Below, one piece after another: positions 1 through 9,888 of a stretch of 64,000 nucleotides of DNA. The stretch covers positions 31,149,446-31,213,445 of the forward strand of contig AP025056.1 of NCBI GenBank assembly GCA_036186865.1, read 5' to 3'. How positions within the stretch are numbered: position 1 is the stretch's first letter; every line of letters begins with the position of its first letter. Both the position numbers and the translations under genes were made by a program. Origin of the DNA: Eustoma russellianum (lineage: Eukaryota > Streptophyta > Magnoliopsida > Gentianales > Gentianaceae). The notes under the pieces are model-generated. The model saw only the letters and a program-made list of their open reading frames with translations. It was not told the origin of the DNA and made no database searches.

Positions 1-170
1 GAAAACGTTTAAAACACTTATAAGAAGGAAAGAAAGTGTCACCTTGTTGTAGATACCAAATATGAAGAATATAAGACAACCAGAAAATTTCCAGCAACTT
101 TGCAACTTGGAGTGTAAACTGTTTTCAGCTCAAATAAGAATATGGTGCTCAACCTTGCTCTGATACCACT
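1..170 (-). mobile_element. Leader of Sirevirus element C, with primer-binding site
   Basis: Read on the minus strand, this follows directly from the LTR at 171-2868. It begins with a primer-binding site (positions 157-168, minus strand TGGTATCAGAGC, complementary to initiator methionine tRNA) and matches the leader of element D at about 35672-35841 almost base for base. In D, gag starts about 17 bp further downstream, so C's gag should start just off the left edge of the window. The body and 3' LTR of C cannot be seen. Confidence 0.9.
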
Positions 171-2868
171 TGTTGGACCTGTATAGCACCACTAGAGGGG
201 GGGGTGAATAGTGGGTTAGCGGAAATTACACTACAATTACCTTCAAAAAGTTGTTTGAAGACCCCTTTGCCTCTTTAGCCTCAGGTTCTGGAATTTCCAG
301 AAACAGTTCAATGTTTTGAGTGCTTTGGTTGAACCACTTATACACCTGTGCAAACTCTCAAACTTGGCAGAGATCAAGTTTAGGATGTTTATAGTATGTC
401 ATAAAAAATTCAATCAATTCCAAGCAAGTTAGCACGTTCAAATAAGCAAGAAAAGTAAAGTGTGCAATTCTGGCAGTTTCAGGCAGAATGTTAGCTTAAC
501 TTCAAACGATGATATCTCAAAATCTACCCGTGCTATTTTGATGAATCTTATGTCAAATTAAACCTTACGATGTCTAGTTTAATTTGATATAAGGCTCACT
601 TCAAGATTCGTAGGATAACCTATTCAAATTGAACAAGTTTTGCACACTGGTCAGAATTGTTCACAGAATGTAGCAACAATTTTGTGAAGACGATTTGAAT
701 ATGCTAACCTCCTTAGAATTTAGTGATTCTTGCGGCTAATGAAAGCTAACACATTGAAGTATAATATATCCAAAATTCATGCAATTCTAAGACTGTTTGC
801 TTGTTCAATTATGCGTGCCAAGTTAGTGTAATTCTCAGGCAGAAAACAGTAAGTGCAGGAAATAAGTAAAGAACACAAGGAATTATCCTGGTTCGGTCAA
901 TGTGACCTACTCCAGTCCCAAGAGACACCTTCTCTTGGATTTCACTAAACACCAAACACCAAAGTCACCTTACAAAGCCAAAGGAAGAAGCTTTTCACCA
1001 ACTTCTTCAAGAGACTTCACCAAAACTGAAAAACAGCAACTAGTTTGTTTCACCTTTGCACCTTTGCACCTTTGCACCTTTTGCTCACCTCTAAGGAGTT
1101 AGCTTTATACACCAGCTTCTCCCTTACAATATATGTCGTTTAAAGGTATTGAAATGACAAGAAATGAAGAACTATACAATCATAAAGCTTGCTGCAAATG
1201 TGTTCTTCAATATAGAAGAATAGAAGAGAAGAATGGAGACAAAGAGCTGAATGTCTTGCTTGCTTTTCTTTTGTTTTTCGTTGGTGCACTTTTACTCTTC
1301 ACCTTTGGAGCTATTTATAGCCAAGAGGACAGCCTAAAGGCTCCTTAATGTAGACGTTGGAATGGTTGATAAATGGAGAAAATTCAGCACTTTTCTAGCT
1401 ATCCAAATTCAGCATTTGACTTTCAAAATAAAGTTGATCTTTTGATGCTTTGAATTGGTCTTCCAATCTGAACTTTTACCCTTCATCTTATCCATTATAG
1501 CCGTTGAAATGAGGTGGAAAAACAGCTTCATTTGAACGTTTAAAAGGCAGCTCCAATCAGCAATGTCCATGTGTGAATAACTTGCCATGTATGCAGCTGA
1601 ATTGGCGTGTATTTTGAACAATTTTATCTCCTCATTTTGAACACTAAATGAACGTTGGAATGGCCTAGAAGATAGGCATTGGAGAGTAGTTCAAAGATAG
1701 ATAGAAATCAGCCAAGCTTTTGAGTTTGAATTAGTCTTCAACTTTTGAACACATAGCCGTTGCATAGCTTTCTTGGTTGAGAGATTTTTGCTCCAAATTT
1801 GAACCAAAATAGCCGTTTGTAACCAGCTCCAAAATATACAAGAATAGTCATTTGAAATCAGCACCAAAATAGGATTTATTTCAACTTGCCTTGACTTGTT
1901 CAAAATCTGAAAATTTGAACATGATTTGTGTGCCAATATCCGTTTGCACACATATAATATATAGCCATTTATGTCTTCAACATGTAGCATAGAATACCAT
2001 ATGAAGAATGCCAAGAATTCCAAGAAAACCATATATGTGATAACCATAATATAAGAATCCCAAATGATATACCATGCTGCCCGTTTCCATGCTGCCCGTT
2101 TCCATAAATATAGGACATGTACTATATGTGACATAAACACATATAAACATCATATAAACAATATATAACACGTTAGAAGATCCATTGGCAAGTGAAGAGA
2201 CCAGAATACCCCTTAGCACAAAAATAGGAATTTTGTCCTAGGATGAACCTAGACATGGTGCTGCTCCAGATTCATTTTTGCCATGATGTGACATGACTTA
2301 TAAATGTGCCATATGATCATATAAATCCGTTGGAAGAAGACCAAATAAGAATGAGAAGTCCAAATGGTGAAATTACCAAAATAACCCTTATAAAGATCAA
2401 TAAGCTTCACCACCGTGTCAAGTCAGTTTTTATCCGTGTCAAGCATGCTTTTCCTCAGCCAATTAGATTCTAAATTGAATAAGGATCATGTGGGCTTTTG
2501 AATGACTCAATTTGGAGTTCATTTGCTCAAGATATGAACCAAAACCTGCAATAGGATACTAAACCGAGCAATTTGCCTTATATTGTAAGTCATGTGACTT
2601 CAAGGCTTGGTTAGATCATATAATTAACATGTATTGGCATATATATCATCTAAGATCAGTTTGAACATATCTTGATTTAGACATGTGATTGAATTGGCCA
2701 AGTTCAATCTCATGATCTTAATCAAACTTGTTCAATATTGATTCATTCAATCAATTTCACATTTAGCTCATAAATTCAATCTCATGCACACATATACTTT
2801 AAACGTTACACACACATACATGCTCACATATGCATTTTGCAATCATTCAAACATGATATATCACAACA
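171..2868 (-). repeat. 5' LTR of Sirevirus element C (2698 bp)
   Basis: On the minus strand it starts TGTTGTGATATATC and ends GGTCCAACA, the same termini as the LTRs of elements A and D, and it aligns with them along its whole length. A TATA box (TATAAATA on the minus strand, 1312-1319) marks the promoter. The insertion point is inside the reverse transcriptase of element B: coding sequence for B resumes at 2869. Unlike A and D it lacks a terminal duplication next to the 5' end, so C belongs to a slightly different subfamily. The small ORFs here are not convincing genes. Confidence 0.93.
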
Positions 2869-4554
2869 TCTTCTTGTATAAATCCATTTAAGAATGCACT
2901 TTTCACGTCCATTTGATAAAGTTTAAAATCTTTCATGCAAGCAATGGAAAGTAAAAGTCGTATAGCTCCTAAACGTGCTACGGGTGCAAATATTTCATCA
3001 TAATCAATTCCTTCTTCTTAATCATAGCCTTGTGCTACAAGTCTAACTTTATTTCTAACAACTTTTCCTTCTTCATTCATTTTATTTCTAAACACCCACT
3101 TTGTGCCTATTATGGTCTTGTCTTGTGGTCGTGGCACTAAATCCCATACGTTATTTCTAACAAATTGATTAAGTTCGTCATGCATAGCATCAATCCAAGA
3201 AGAATCACTCAAAGCATCATGCACATTTTTAGGTTCGATTTTGGAAATCATGGCGTGAAATTGATTTATTTCATCCGAATTTATTCTTCTATGTGGTTGC
3301 ACACCGTGAGTGATATCGCCTATAATGAGATCATGTGGGTAATCTCTATGCCATCTTGGTTGATTATTTTCTACGTTCTAATGCATTTCTAAGTGATCAT
3401 GCATTTCTAGTGTATCATGCATATCATGCATATCAAACGTCCCATCATCATCATTCAACACAGGTTTCAATTCAAAATCATCATCATATTCTTTATCTTT
3501 ATCAATCTCACCAAATTCATTAAACTTCACATGAATAGATTCTAAAATTTTGTCTAGTGAGAGGATCATAACACCTATATGCTTTTGAATTCACAGAATA
3601 CCCAACAAAGATGCATTCAATTGATTTAGATTCAAATTTATCTAAATTGTCTTTTGTATTTAAAACAAAGCATTTGCATCCAAACACACGAAAATGGTCA
3701 ACTTTAGGCATGCGATCATTTAATATCTCATAAGGCGTCTTATTTATTTTCTTTCTAATGGACAAGCAATTTACTATGCAGCATGCACAGTTTACGGCTT
3801 CCGCCCACAAAAATTTAGGCAATTTATTCTTACACAACATAGTATTAGCAATTTCTTGTAATGTCTTATTTTTCTTTCTACTACTCCATTTAATTGTGGA
3901 GTTCTAGGTGGAGAAAACTCGTGTTTAATTTCTTTTTCTTCGCAAAATGAAATCATGTCTATGTTTTTAAATTCACCGCCTCTATCACTTCTTATCCTTT
4001 TCACATTGACACCATATTGATTTTCAAGTTATTTAATTAGTTTAGCAATTTCAATAGGGCTATCATCCTTATGTGCAAGAAATAAAGTCCAAGTATAGCG
4101 AGAAAAATCATCAACAATCACACAACCATAAATTTACGTTTGGTTCATTTGACATGAAACACTTAACCTTAGCATCTAACATATCATTCATAGAAAGTGT
4201 AAAGATGTTTCTTTCCCGTTTTCCTTTTAGCACTACTTCTCCATTTTTATTTATGATATTGCAATAGAGATGAGTAAAGCACACATCGAAACCATTATCA
4301 ATAAATTGTGAAATGCTAAGAAGATTATAGGATAAGTTGCTTATCAAAAAGATGTTTGAGATTTGAAGAGTGCTTGGGTTTCCAATTGTACCTTTCCCAA
4401 TGATCTTGCATTCATTGTTGTCTCCAAAGGTCACGGATCCGCCTTTTGTGACCTTCTTCAATTTAGTGAACAAGCTCGAGTCACCCGTCATGTGCCTCGA
4501 GCAACCACTGTCAAGGAACCACTTGATAGATGTATCTTTTGATGTGTGGGTTCC
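2869..4554 (-). pseudogene. pol: B pol remnant: protease, deleted integrase, partial reverse transcriptase
   Basis: Minus-strand coding remnant of a copia pol. In order: protease with DSGCSRHMTGD near 4475-4515; a region ending at NLW near 4125; an integrase core with VDDFSRYTW and IRSDRGGEFKN; the NGVVERK motif; then reverse transcriptase start with GTKWVFRNKMNEEGKVVRNK and MDVKSAFLNG, where element C interrupts it. Compared with A, the His-His-Cys-Cys zinc-binding part of integrase (about 80 residues) is missing: the sequence jumps from NLW to YGCVIVDDF in another frame. Several stops and frame changes (near 4120, 4030, 3840, 3555, 3370, 3018) show that it is dead. The pol frame opens right after a TAG, as in A and D. 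Confidence 0.88.
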
Positions 4555-4645
4555 CTACAATGTACAAGAGTGATTTAGGTACCCTTTTAATTTTGGGTCC
4601 TTACGAGTTAGTTATTCACCTCATAGTAAAAGTACCTTTCGGCAC
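4555..4645 (-). other. Candidate gag-pol junction intron of element B (91 nt)
   Basis: On the minus strand this runs from GTGCCG, after the TGG codon of the gag motif QVWVPKG, to TTGTACATTGTAG, directly before the opening of the pol frame. It contains TAACTAAC about 50 nt before the end, a good match to a plant branch point. The segment corresponds in position to the 92-nt segments of A and D although the sequence has diverged. Splicing is an inference; no transcript data are visible. Confidence 0.4.
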
Positions 4646-4697
4646 CCATACTTGGGTGATCCTTCTCGGTCTAGCAAATGGCAAGAATGTAGATGAA

Positions 4698-4702
4698 GGT
4701 GC
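4698..4702. repeat. Target-site duplication of element A (left copy, GGTGC)
   Basis: GGTGC directly precedes the LTR start TGTTGTGA and is repeated directly after the other LTR at 16162-16166. A 5-bp duplication is the expected product of copia integrase. The flanks are both B gag. Confidence 0.96.
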
Positions 4703-7513
4703 TGTTGTGATATATCATGTTTGAATGATTGCAAAATGCATATGTGAGCATATAGATTGTTGTGATATATTGCAAAATGCATATGTGAGCATGTATGTGT
4801 GTATAACGTTTAAAGTATGCATGAGATTGAATTTATGAGCTAGAATTTATGAGCTAAATGTGAAATTGATTGAATGAATCAAGATTGAACAAGTTTGATT
4901 AAGATCATGAGATTGAACTTGGCCAATTCAATCACATGTCTAAATCAAGACATGTTCAAACTGATCTTAGATGATATATATGCCAATACATGTTAATTAT
5001 ATGATCTAACCAAGCCTTGAAGTCATATGACTTACAATATAAGGCAAATTGCTCGGTTTAGTATCCTATTGCAGGTTTTGGTTCATATCTTGGGCAAATG
5101 AACTCCAAATTGAGTGATTCAAAAGCCCACATGATCCTTATTCAATTTAGAATCTAATTGGCTGAGGAAAAGCATGCTTGACACGGATAAAAACTGACTT
5201 GACACGGTGGTGAAGCTTATTGATCTTTATAAGGGTTATCTTGGTAATTTCACCATTTGGACTTCTTATTCTTATTTGGTCTTCTTCCAACGGATTTATA
5301 TGATCATATGACACATTTATAAGTCATGTCACATCATGGCAAAAATGAATCTGGAGCAGCACCATGTCTAGGTTCATCCTAGGACAAAATTCCTATTTTT
5401 GTGCTAAGGGGTATTCTGGTCTCTTCACTTGCCAATGGATCTTCTAACGTGTTATATATTGTTTATATGATGTTTATATGTGTTTATGTCACATATGGTA
5501 CGTGCCCTATATTTATGGAAATGGGCAGCATGGTATCTCAAATGGAATTCTTATATTATGGTGATCACATCTATGGTTTTCTTGGAATTCTTGGCATTCT
5601 TCATATGGTATTCTATGCTACATGTTGAAGACATAAATGACTATATATTATATGTGTGCACACGGATATGGATGGATATTGGCGCACAAATGTTCAGCTT
5701 TTGAACAAGTCAAGGCAAGTTAACAGAAATCCTATTTTGTTGCTGATTTCAAGTGACTATTTTGTGAGTTGTTTCAACGGCTACTTGGCTCAAAATTGGA
5801 GCAAAATTTCGTGTGATATATGGTCAAAATTCAGATTATGATGAGTGACAAAAACAAGTCCTACAATGTAGCAAATTTGAAGCAAAAGTCTCTCAACCAA
5901 AGCCATGCAAACGGCTATATGATTGAAGACCAAGTCAAGCTGAATTCTCTCTATCTTTTAGCTACATTCAAATGGCTATATTGGAGACCAATTCAAACTC
6001 AAAGGCTAGCTGATTTCTCTCTATCTTTCACCTCATTCCAACGGCCATTTAAGTGTTCAAAATGAGGAGATAAAGTTGTTCAAAACACATGCCAATTCAG
6101 CTGCACACATGGCAAGTTATTTACACATGGAAATTGTTGATTGGAGCTGCCTTTTAAACGTTTAAATGAGTCATTTTCCACCTCAGCTCCAACGTCTATA
6201 ATGGATAAAATGAAGGATAAAAGTTCAGATTGGAAGACCATTTCAAAGCATCAAAAGATCAACTTTATCTTGAAAGTCAAATGCTGAATTTGAATAGCTA
6301 GAAAGGTGCTGAAATCTCTCAATCTTCTCAACCATTCCAACGTTTCTTTGAGGAGCCTTTAGGCTGTCCTCTTGGCTATAAATAGCTCCAAAGATGAAGA
6401 GTAAATGATCCAACGAAAAAGAGCAAGAAAGCAAGCAAGACAATTAGCTCTTTATTTCCATTCTTCTCTTCTACTCTTCTATATTGAAGAACACATTTGC
6501 AGCAAGCTTTATGATTGTATAGTTCTTCATTTCTTGTCATTTCAACACCTTTTAAACGACATATTGTAAGGGAGAAGCTGGTGTATAAAGCTTACTCCTT
6601 AGAGGTGAGCAAAAGGTGCAAAGGTGCAAAGGTGAAACAAACTAGTGCTGATTTTCAGTTTTGGTGCAGCCTCTTGAAGAAGTTGGTGAAAAGCTTCTTC
6701 CTTTGGCTTTGTAAGGTGACTTTGGTGTTTGGTGTTTAGTGAAATCCAAGAGAAGGTGTCTCTTGGGACTGGAGTAGGTCACATTGACCGAACCAGGATA
6801 ATTCCTTGTGTTCTTTACTTATTTCCTGCACTTACTGTTTTCTGCCTGAGAATTACACTAACTTGGCACGTATAATTGAACAAGCAAACAGTCTTAGAAT
6901 TGCATGAATTTTGGATATATTATACTTCAATGTGTTAGCTTTCATTAGCCGCAAGAATCACTAAATTCTAAGGAGTTTAGCCTATTCAAATCGTCTTCAC
7001 AAAATTGTTGCTACATTCTGTGAACAATTCTGACCAGTGTGCAAAACTTGTTCAATTTGAATAGGTTATCCTGCGAATCTTGAAGTGAGCCTTATATCAA
7101 ATTAAACTAGACATCATAAGGTTTAATTTGACATAAGATTCATCAAAATAGCACGGGTAGATTTTGAGATATCATCGTTTGAAGTTAAGCAAACATTCTG
7201 CCTGAAACTGCCAGAATTGCACACTTTACTTATCTTGCTTATTTGAACGTGCTAACTTGCTTGGAATTGACTGAAATTTTTATGACATACTATAAACATT
7301 CTAAACTTGATCTCTGCCAAGTTTGAGAGCTTGCACAGGTGTAAAAGTGGTTCAACCAAAGCGCTCAAAACAGTGAACTGTTTCTGGAAATTCCAGAATC
7401 TGAGGCTAAAGAGGCAAAGGGGTCTTCAAACAAGTTTTTGAAGGTAATTGTAGTGTAATTTCCGCTAACCCACTATTCACCCCCCCCTCTAGTGGTGCTA
7501 TACAGGTCCAACA
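4703..7513 (+). repeat. 5' LTR of element A (2811 bp)
   Basis: Starts TGTTGTGATATATC and ends GGTCCAACA. It contains a TATA box (6377-6384), a perfect 14-bp palindrome TTTAAACGTTTAAA (6153-6166), and many CAACG-type motifs on both strands. The first 35 bp or so are followed by a second copy of the terminus (near 4750-4790). Directly followed by the primer-binding site. Short ORFs inside it recur at +8648 only because the 3' LTR is a copy. Confidence 0.96.
6377..6384 (+). promoter_or_regulatory. TATA box of element A LTR
   Basis: TATAAATA within GGCTATAAATAGCTCC, conserved at the same place in the 3' LTR (15025-15032) and on the minus strand in C (1312-1319) and D (28417-28424, 36969-36976). 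It would place the transcription start at roughly 6405-6415, which leaves a U3 of about 1.7 kb and a long R-U5. Exact start not visible. Confidence 0.7.
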
Positions 7514-7515
7514 AT

Positions 7516-7527
7516 TGGTATCAGAGC
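7516..7527 (+). other. Primer-binding site of element A
   Basis: TGGTATCAGAGC, two bases after the LTR end, complementary to the 3' end of plant initiator methionine tRNA; the expected minus-strand priming site for reverse transcription. Confidence 0.95.
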
Positions 7528-7699
7528 AAGGTTGAGCACCATATTCTTATTTGAGCTGAAAACAGTTTACACTCCAAGTTGCAAAGTTGCTGGAAATTTT
7601 CTGGTTGTCTTATATTCTTCATATTTGGTATCTACAACAAGGTGACATTTTCTTTCCTTCTTATAAGTGTTTTAAACGTTTTCTCACACACTAAGAAGC

Positions 7700-9820
7700 A
7701 TGTCTAAGTCACACATGAAAATAGAATTAGAAGGCATGTCCACACAAAGACCACCTCTTTTTGATGGAGAAAACTTTAGTCATTGGAAACTTAGGATGAA
7801 ATTGTTCTTAATGGCTATTGATATAGACTTGTGGTCAATCATTGAAGATGGACCTTATGTGCCTACTAAGCATGTTATTATTGATGGCTTATCACAAGAA
7901 GTTGAGAAATATAGAAAAGATTGGAGTGATGAAGATAAAAAGAAAATGAGTCTTAATGCTAAAGCAATGCAATTATTGTTGAATGGTTTAAGTAGGAGTG
8001 AATCTGCCTATGTCTCTTCATGTTTAAGTGCTAAGGATATGTGGAAATGTCTTGAAATGAAGCATGAAGGAACTAATCAAGTAAAGGAATCAAAGATTAA
8101 CATGTTAATGACTACACTTGAAACATTTCATTTACTGCCTAATGAATCAATTATTGATATGGATTTAAGGCTTACAAACTTATACAACTCACTTGAATCC
8201 CTTGGTAAAACGTTTTTGATGAAAGAAAAAGTGCAAAAAGTTTTGAGAAGTTTGCCAATTGAATGGGATGCCAAAGTTAGTGCCATTGAAGAAAGCAAAG
8301 ATCTTTCTCAAATAAAACTTGATGAATTGATAGGCTCTTTAAAAGTTTATGAAAACAAGTTGAATATAAGAAAGGCTGAAACTAGTAACAAGTCTAAATC
8401 ACTTGCATTTGTAACAAATGAACCCGAATCATCTAATCAAGCCGAGTATGAAAGTGATGATGAAAGTGATGAAGAAGACATAATGTTGTTAGCTAGGCGT
8501 TTAAGGAAGTTTTTCAAGAAAAGACCAACTAAAAGACAAGCAAAATCAGCTGCCCCTATCAATGTGAAATCTAACAAACAAGATGGTAAATGGTATGATA
8601 AAGAACTTAAGTGTTATGAATGTGGCAAACAAGGACACATATCATATGATTGTCCAAACAAGAACAAAAACCGTGACATGGATGACAAGACAAGGACAAA
8701 AACTAGAGTAGAACCTATGCAAAGGAGGAAGAAAGCTCTCAAGGTAAGTTCAAGCACTTGGGATGACACATCTTCATCCGAATCCGAGGAGGAACCTGAA
8801 GTTGCACAAACATGTTTGGCTTCAAAGTCTACAAATGAGGTAACATTCGATTCTGACTCTGAATGTGATTTTACTCAAGATGAATTGTTGGATGAATTAG
8901 AAAAGTTGCATGATAGATATAAGAAGCTATCCAAGGAGAAGAAAAGAATAGTTGAGGAGAAGAACAAGTTGGAGACGTCTAACTTGAATCTAACTTCTCA
9001 ACTAGAAGTTCTTCAACTTGAATCATCTAACACTATTAGTTCAATGCAAAATCAGATTAAGGAACTTAAGAACAAACATGAAAATGTGCAATGTGTGCAA
9101 TGTGTTGATTACAACGTTTTAAGGTCTAAATTACATGAAATACAAACTGAATTTGAATCATTAAAAGCATGCAACCTAGACTTGAACAAATCTTTAGAAC
9201 AATTTAAAGATGGTTCCAACATGTTAGACACTCTTATTGCATCTCAAAAGCATGGAAATGACAAACAAGGTCTTGGATATGTTAAAGAAGCTGAATACAC
9301 ACCTAAGGAAACAACATTTGTATCATCTTCAACCAACATGAAATATAGGCCAAATGCATTTAGAAATGAATCTATTCTGCCCACACCACCTTCATCACAA
9401 AGATTGCAAAATGCATCAACATATAGGAAGGCAAATACACCTAGAAACCATGCTTACATGTATACAAGAATGCCTAAACAAAGTAGTATGAAATCTGCTC
9501 AAGTTATGCCTTATATGCAACAACATGCTTATGTGAAGAACATGACATACTCTCGGCCTAAATCAGTTTACAACACACGGCCTAGACACACACAACATCA
9601 TGCTTATACACAGCCAAGATATAACTCATATACATGGCAACATTCAAATGCATATAGAACTTACAATGCTTATCCAACTAGACATAAATGTGCAGCCCCT
9701 TTTCCATCATATTCTATGTATCAAAATCCACTATTTGTTCATTATATGCAACATGATTTTAACATTTCAAAACCAAGAAAGGTTGTTCAAGTTTGGGTAC
9801 CTAAAGGTACACTAACATGA
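7700..9820 (+). CDS. gag: Sirevirus Gag (706 aa)
   Basis: Structural protein of element A that packages the RNA into virus-like particles in the cytoplasm. Residues 20-240 form the copia gag domain (RPPLFDGENFSHWK near the start, NGLSRSESAYVSSCLSAKDMW, SLPIEWDAKVSAIEESKD). A zinc knuckle CX2CX4HX4C lies at C305, C308, H313, C318. An acidic Ser/Asp/Glu stretch and a coiled coil (about 395-520) follow, then a Tyr/Arg/His-rich basic tail ending in QVWVPKGTLT. Start is ATG 7700, about 170 bp after the primer site and shared with D. The frame stops at 9820, before the protease, and pol is in another frame opening at 9889. Element D's Gag is 701 residues, differing by two small indels and scattered substitutions. 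Confidence 0.95.
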   Translation: MSKSHMKIELEGMSTQRPPLFDGENFSHWKLRMKLFLMAIDIDLWSIIEDGPYVPTKHVIIDGLSQEVEKYRKDWSDEDKKKMSLNAKAMQLLLNGLSRSESAYVSSCLSAKDMWKCLEMKHEGTNQVKESKINMLMTTLETFHLLPNESIIDMDLRLTNLYNSLESLGKTFLMKEKVQKVLRSLPIEWDAKVSAIEESKDLSQIKLDELIGSLKVYENKLNIRKAETSNKSKSLAFVTNEPESSNQAEYESDDESDEEDIMLLARRLRKFFKKRPTKRQAKSAAPINVKSNKQDGKWYDKELKCYECGKQGHISYDCPNKNKNRDMDDKTRTKTRVEPMQRRKKALKVSSSTWDDTSSSESEEEPEVAQTCLASKSTNEVTFDSDSECDFTQDELLDELEKLHDRYKKLSKEKKRIVEEKNKLETSNLNLTSQLEVLQLESSNTISSMQNQIKELKNKHENVQCVQCVDYNVLRSKLHEIQTEFESLKACNLDLNKSLEQFKDGSNMLDTLIASQKHGNDKQGLGYVKEAEYTPKETTFVSSSTNMKYRPNAFRNESILPTPPSSQRLQNASTYRKANTPRNHAYMYTRMPKQSSMKSAQVMPYMQQHAYVKNMTYSRPKSVYNTRPRHTQHHAYTQPRYNSYTWQHSNAYRTYNAYPTRHKCAAPFPSYSMYQNPLFVHYMQHDFNISKPRKVVQVWVPKGTLT

Positions 9821-9888
9821 ACTTAACTTGTCTAACCTTGAAAGGACCCAAAATCAAAGGGTACCTAAGTTGTTATTTACATTTGTAG
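9797..9888 (+). other. Candidate 92-nt intron joining gag to pol in element A
   Basis: Starts GTACCT after the TGG codon of QVWV and ends TTACATTTGTAG, with CTAAC at 9812-9816 and 9832-9836. Upstream coding (7700-9796) is exactly 699 codons, and 9889 is the first base of a pol codon, so removal joins the two frames exactly. The terminal TAG is the stop that closes the pol frame upstream. Element D has the same 92 nt (33482-33573) and B a diverged 91-nt counterpart. Alternatives are internal initiation or a separate subgenomic RNA. Confidence 0.45.

Noticed and set aside
5401..5628. 75-residue ORF repeated in each Sirevirus LTR (5401, 14049, and minus-strand relatives at 1977-2219, 29101, 37653)
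   Set aside because: It starts at GTG, not ATG, has low-complexity hydrophobic content, and is changed in frame between LTRs of A, C and D. Its recurrence follows from LTR copying.
9600..9815. 71-residue ORF overlapping A gag (also 33555-33770 in D)
   Set aside because: Shadow frame of the Tyr/His-rich gag tail.
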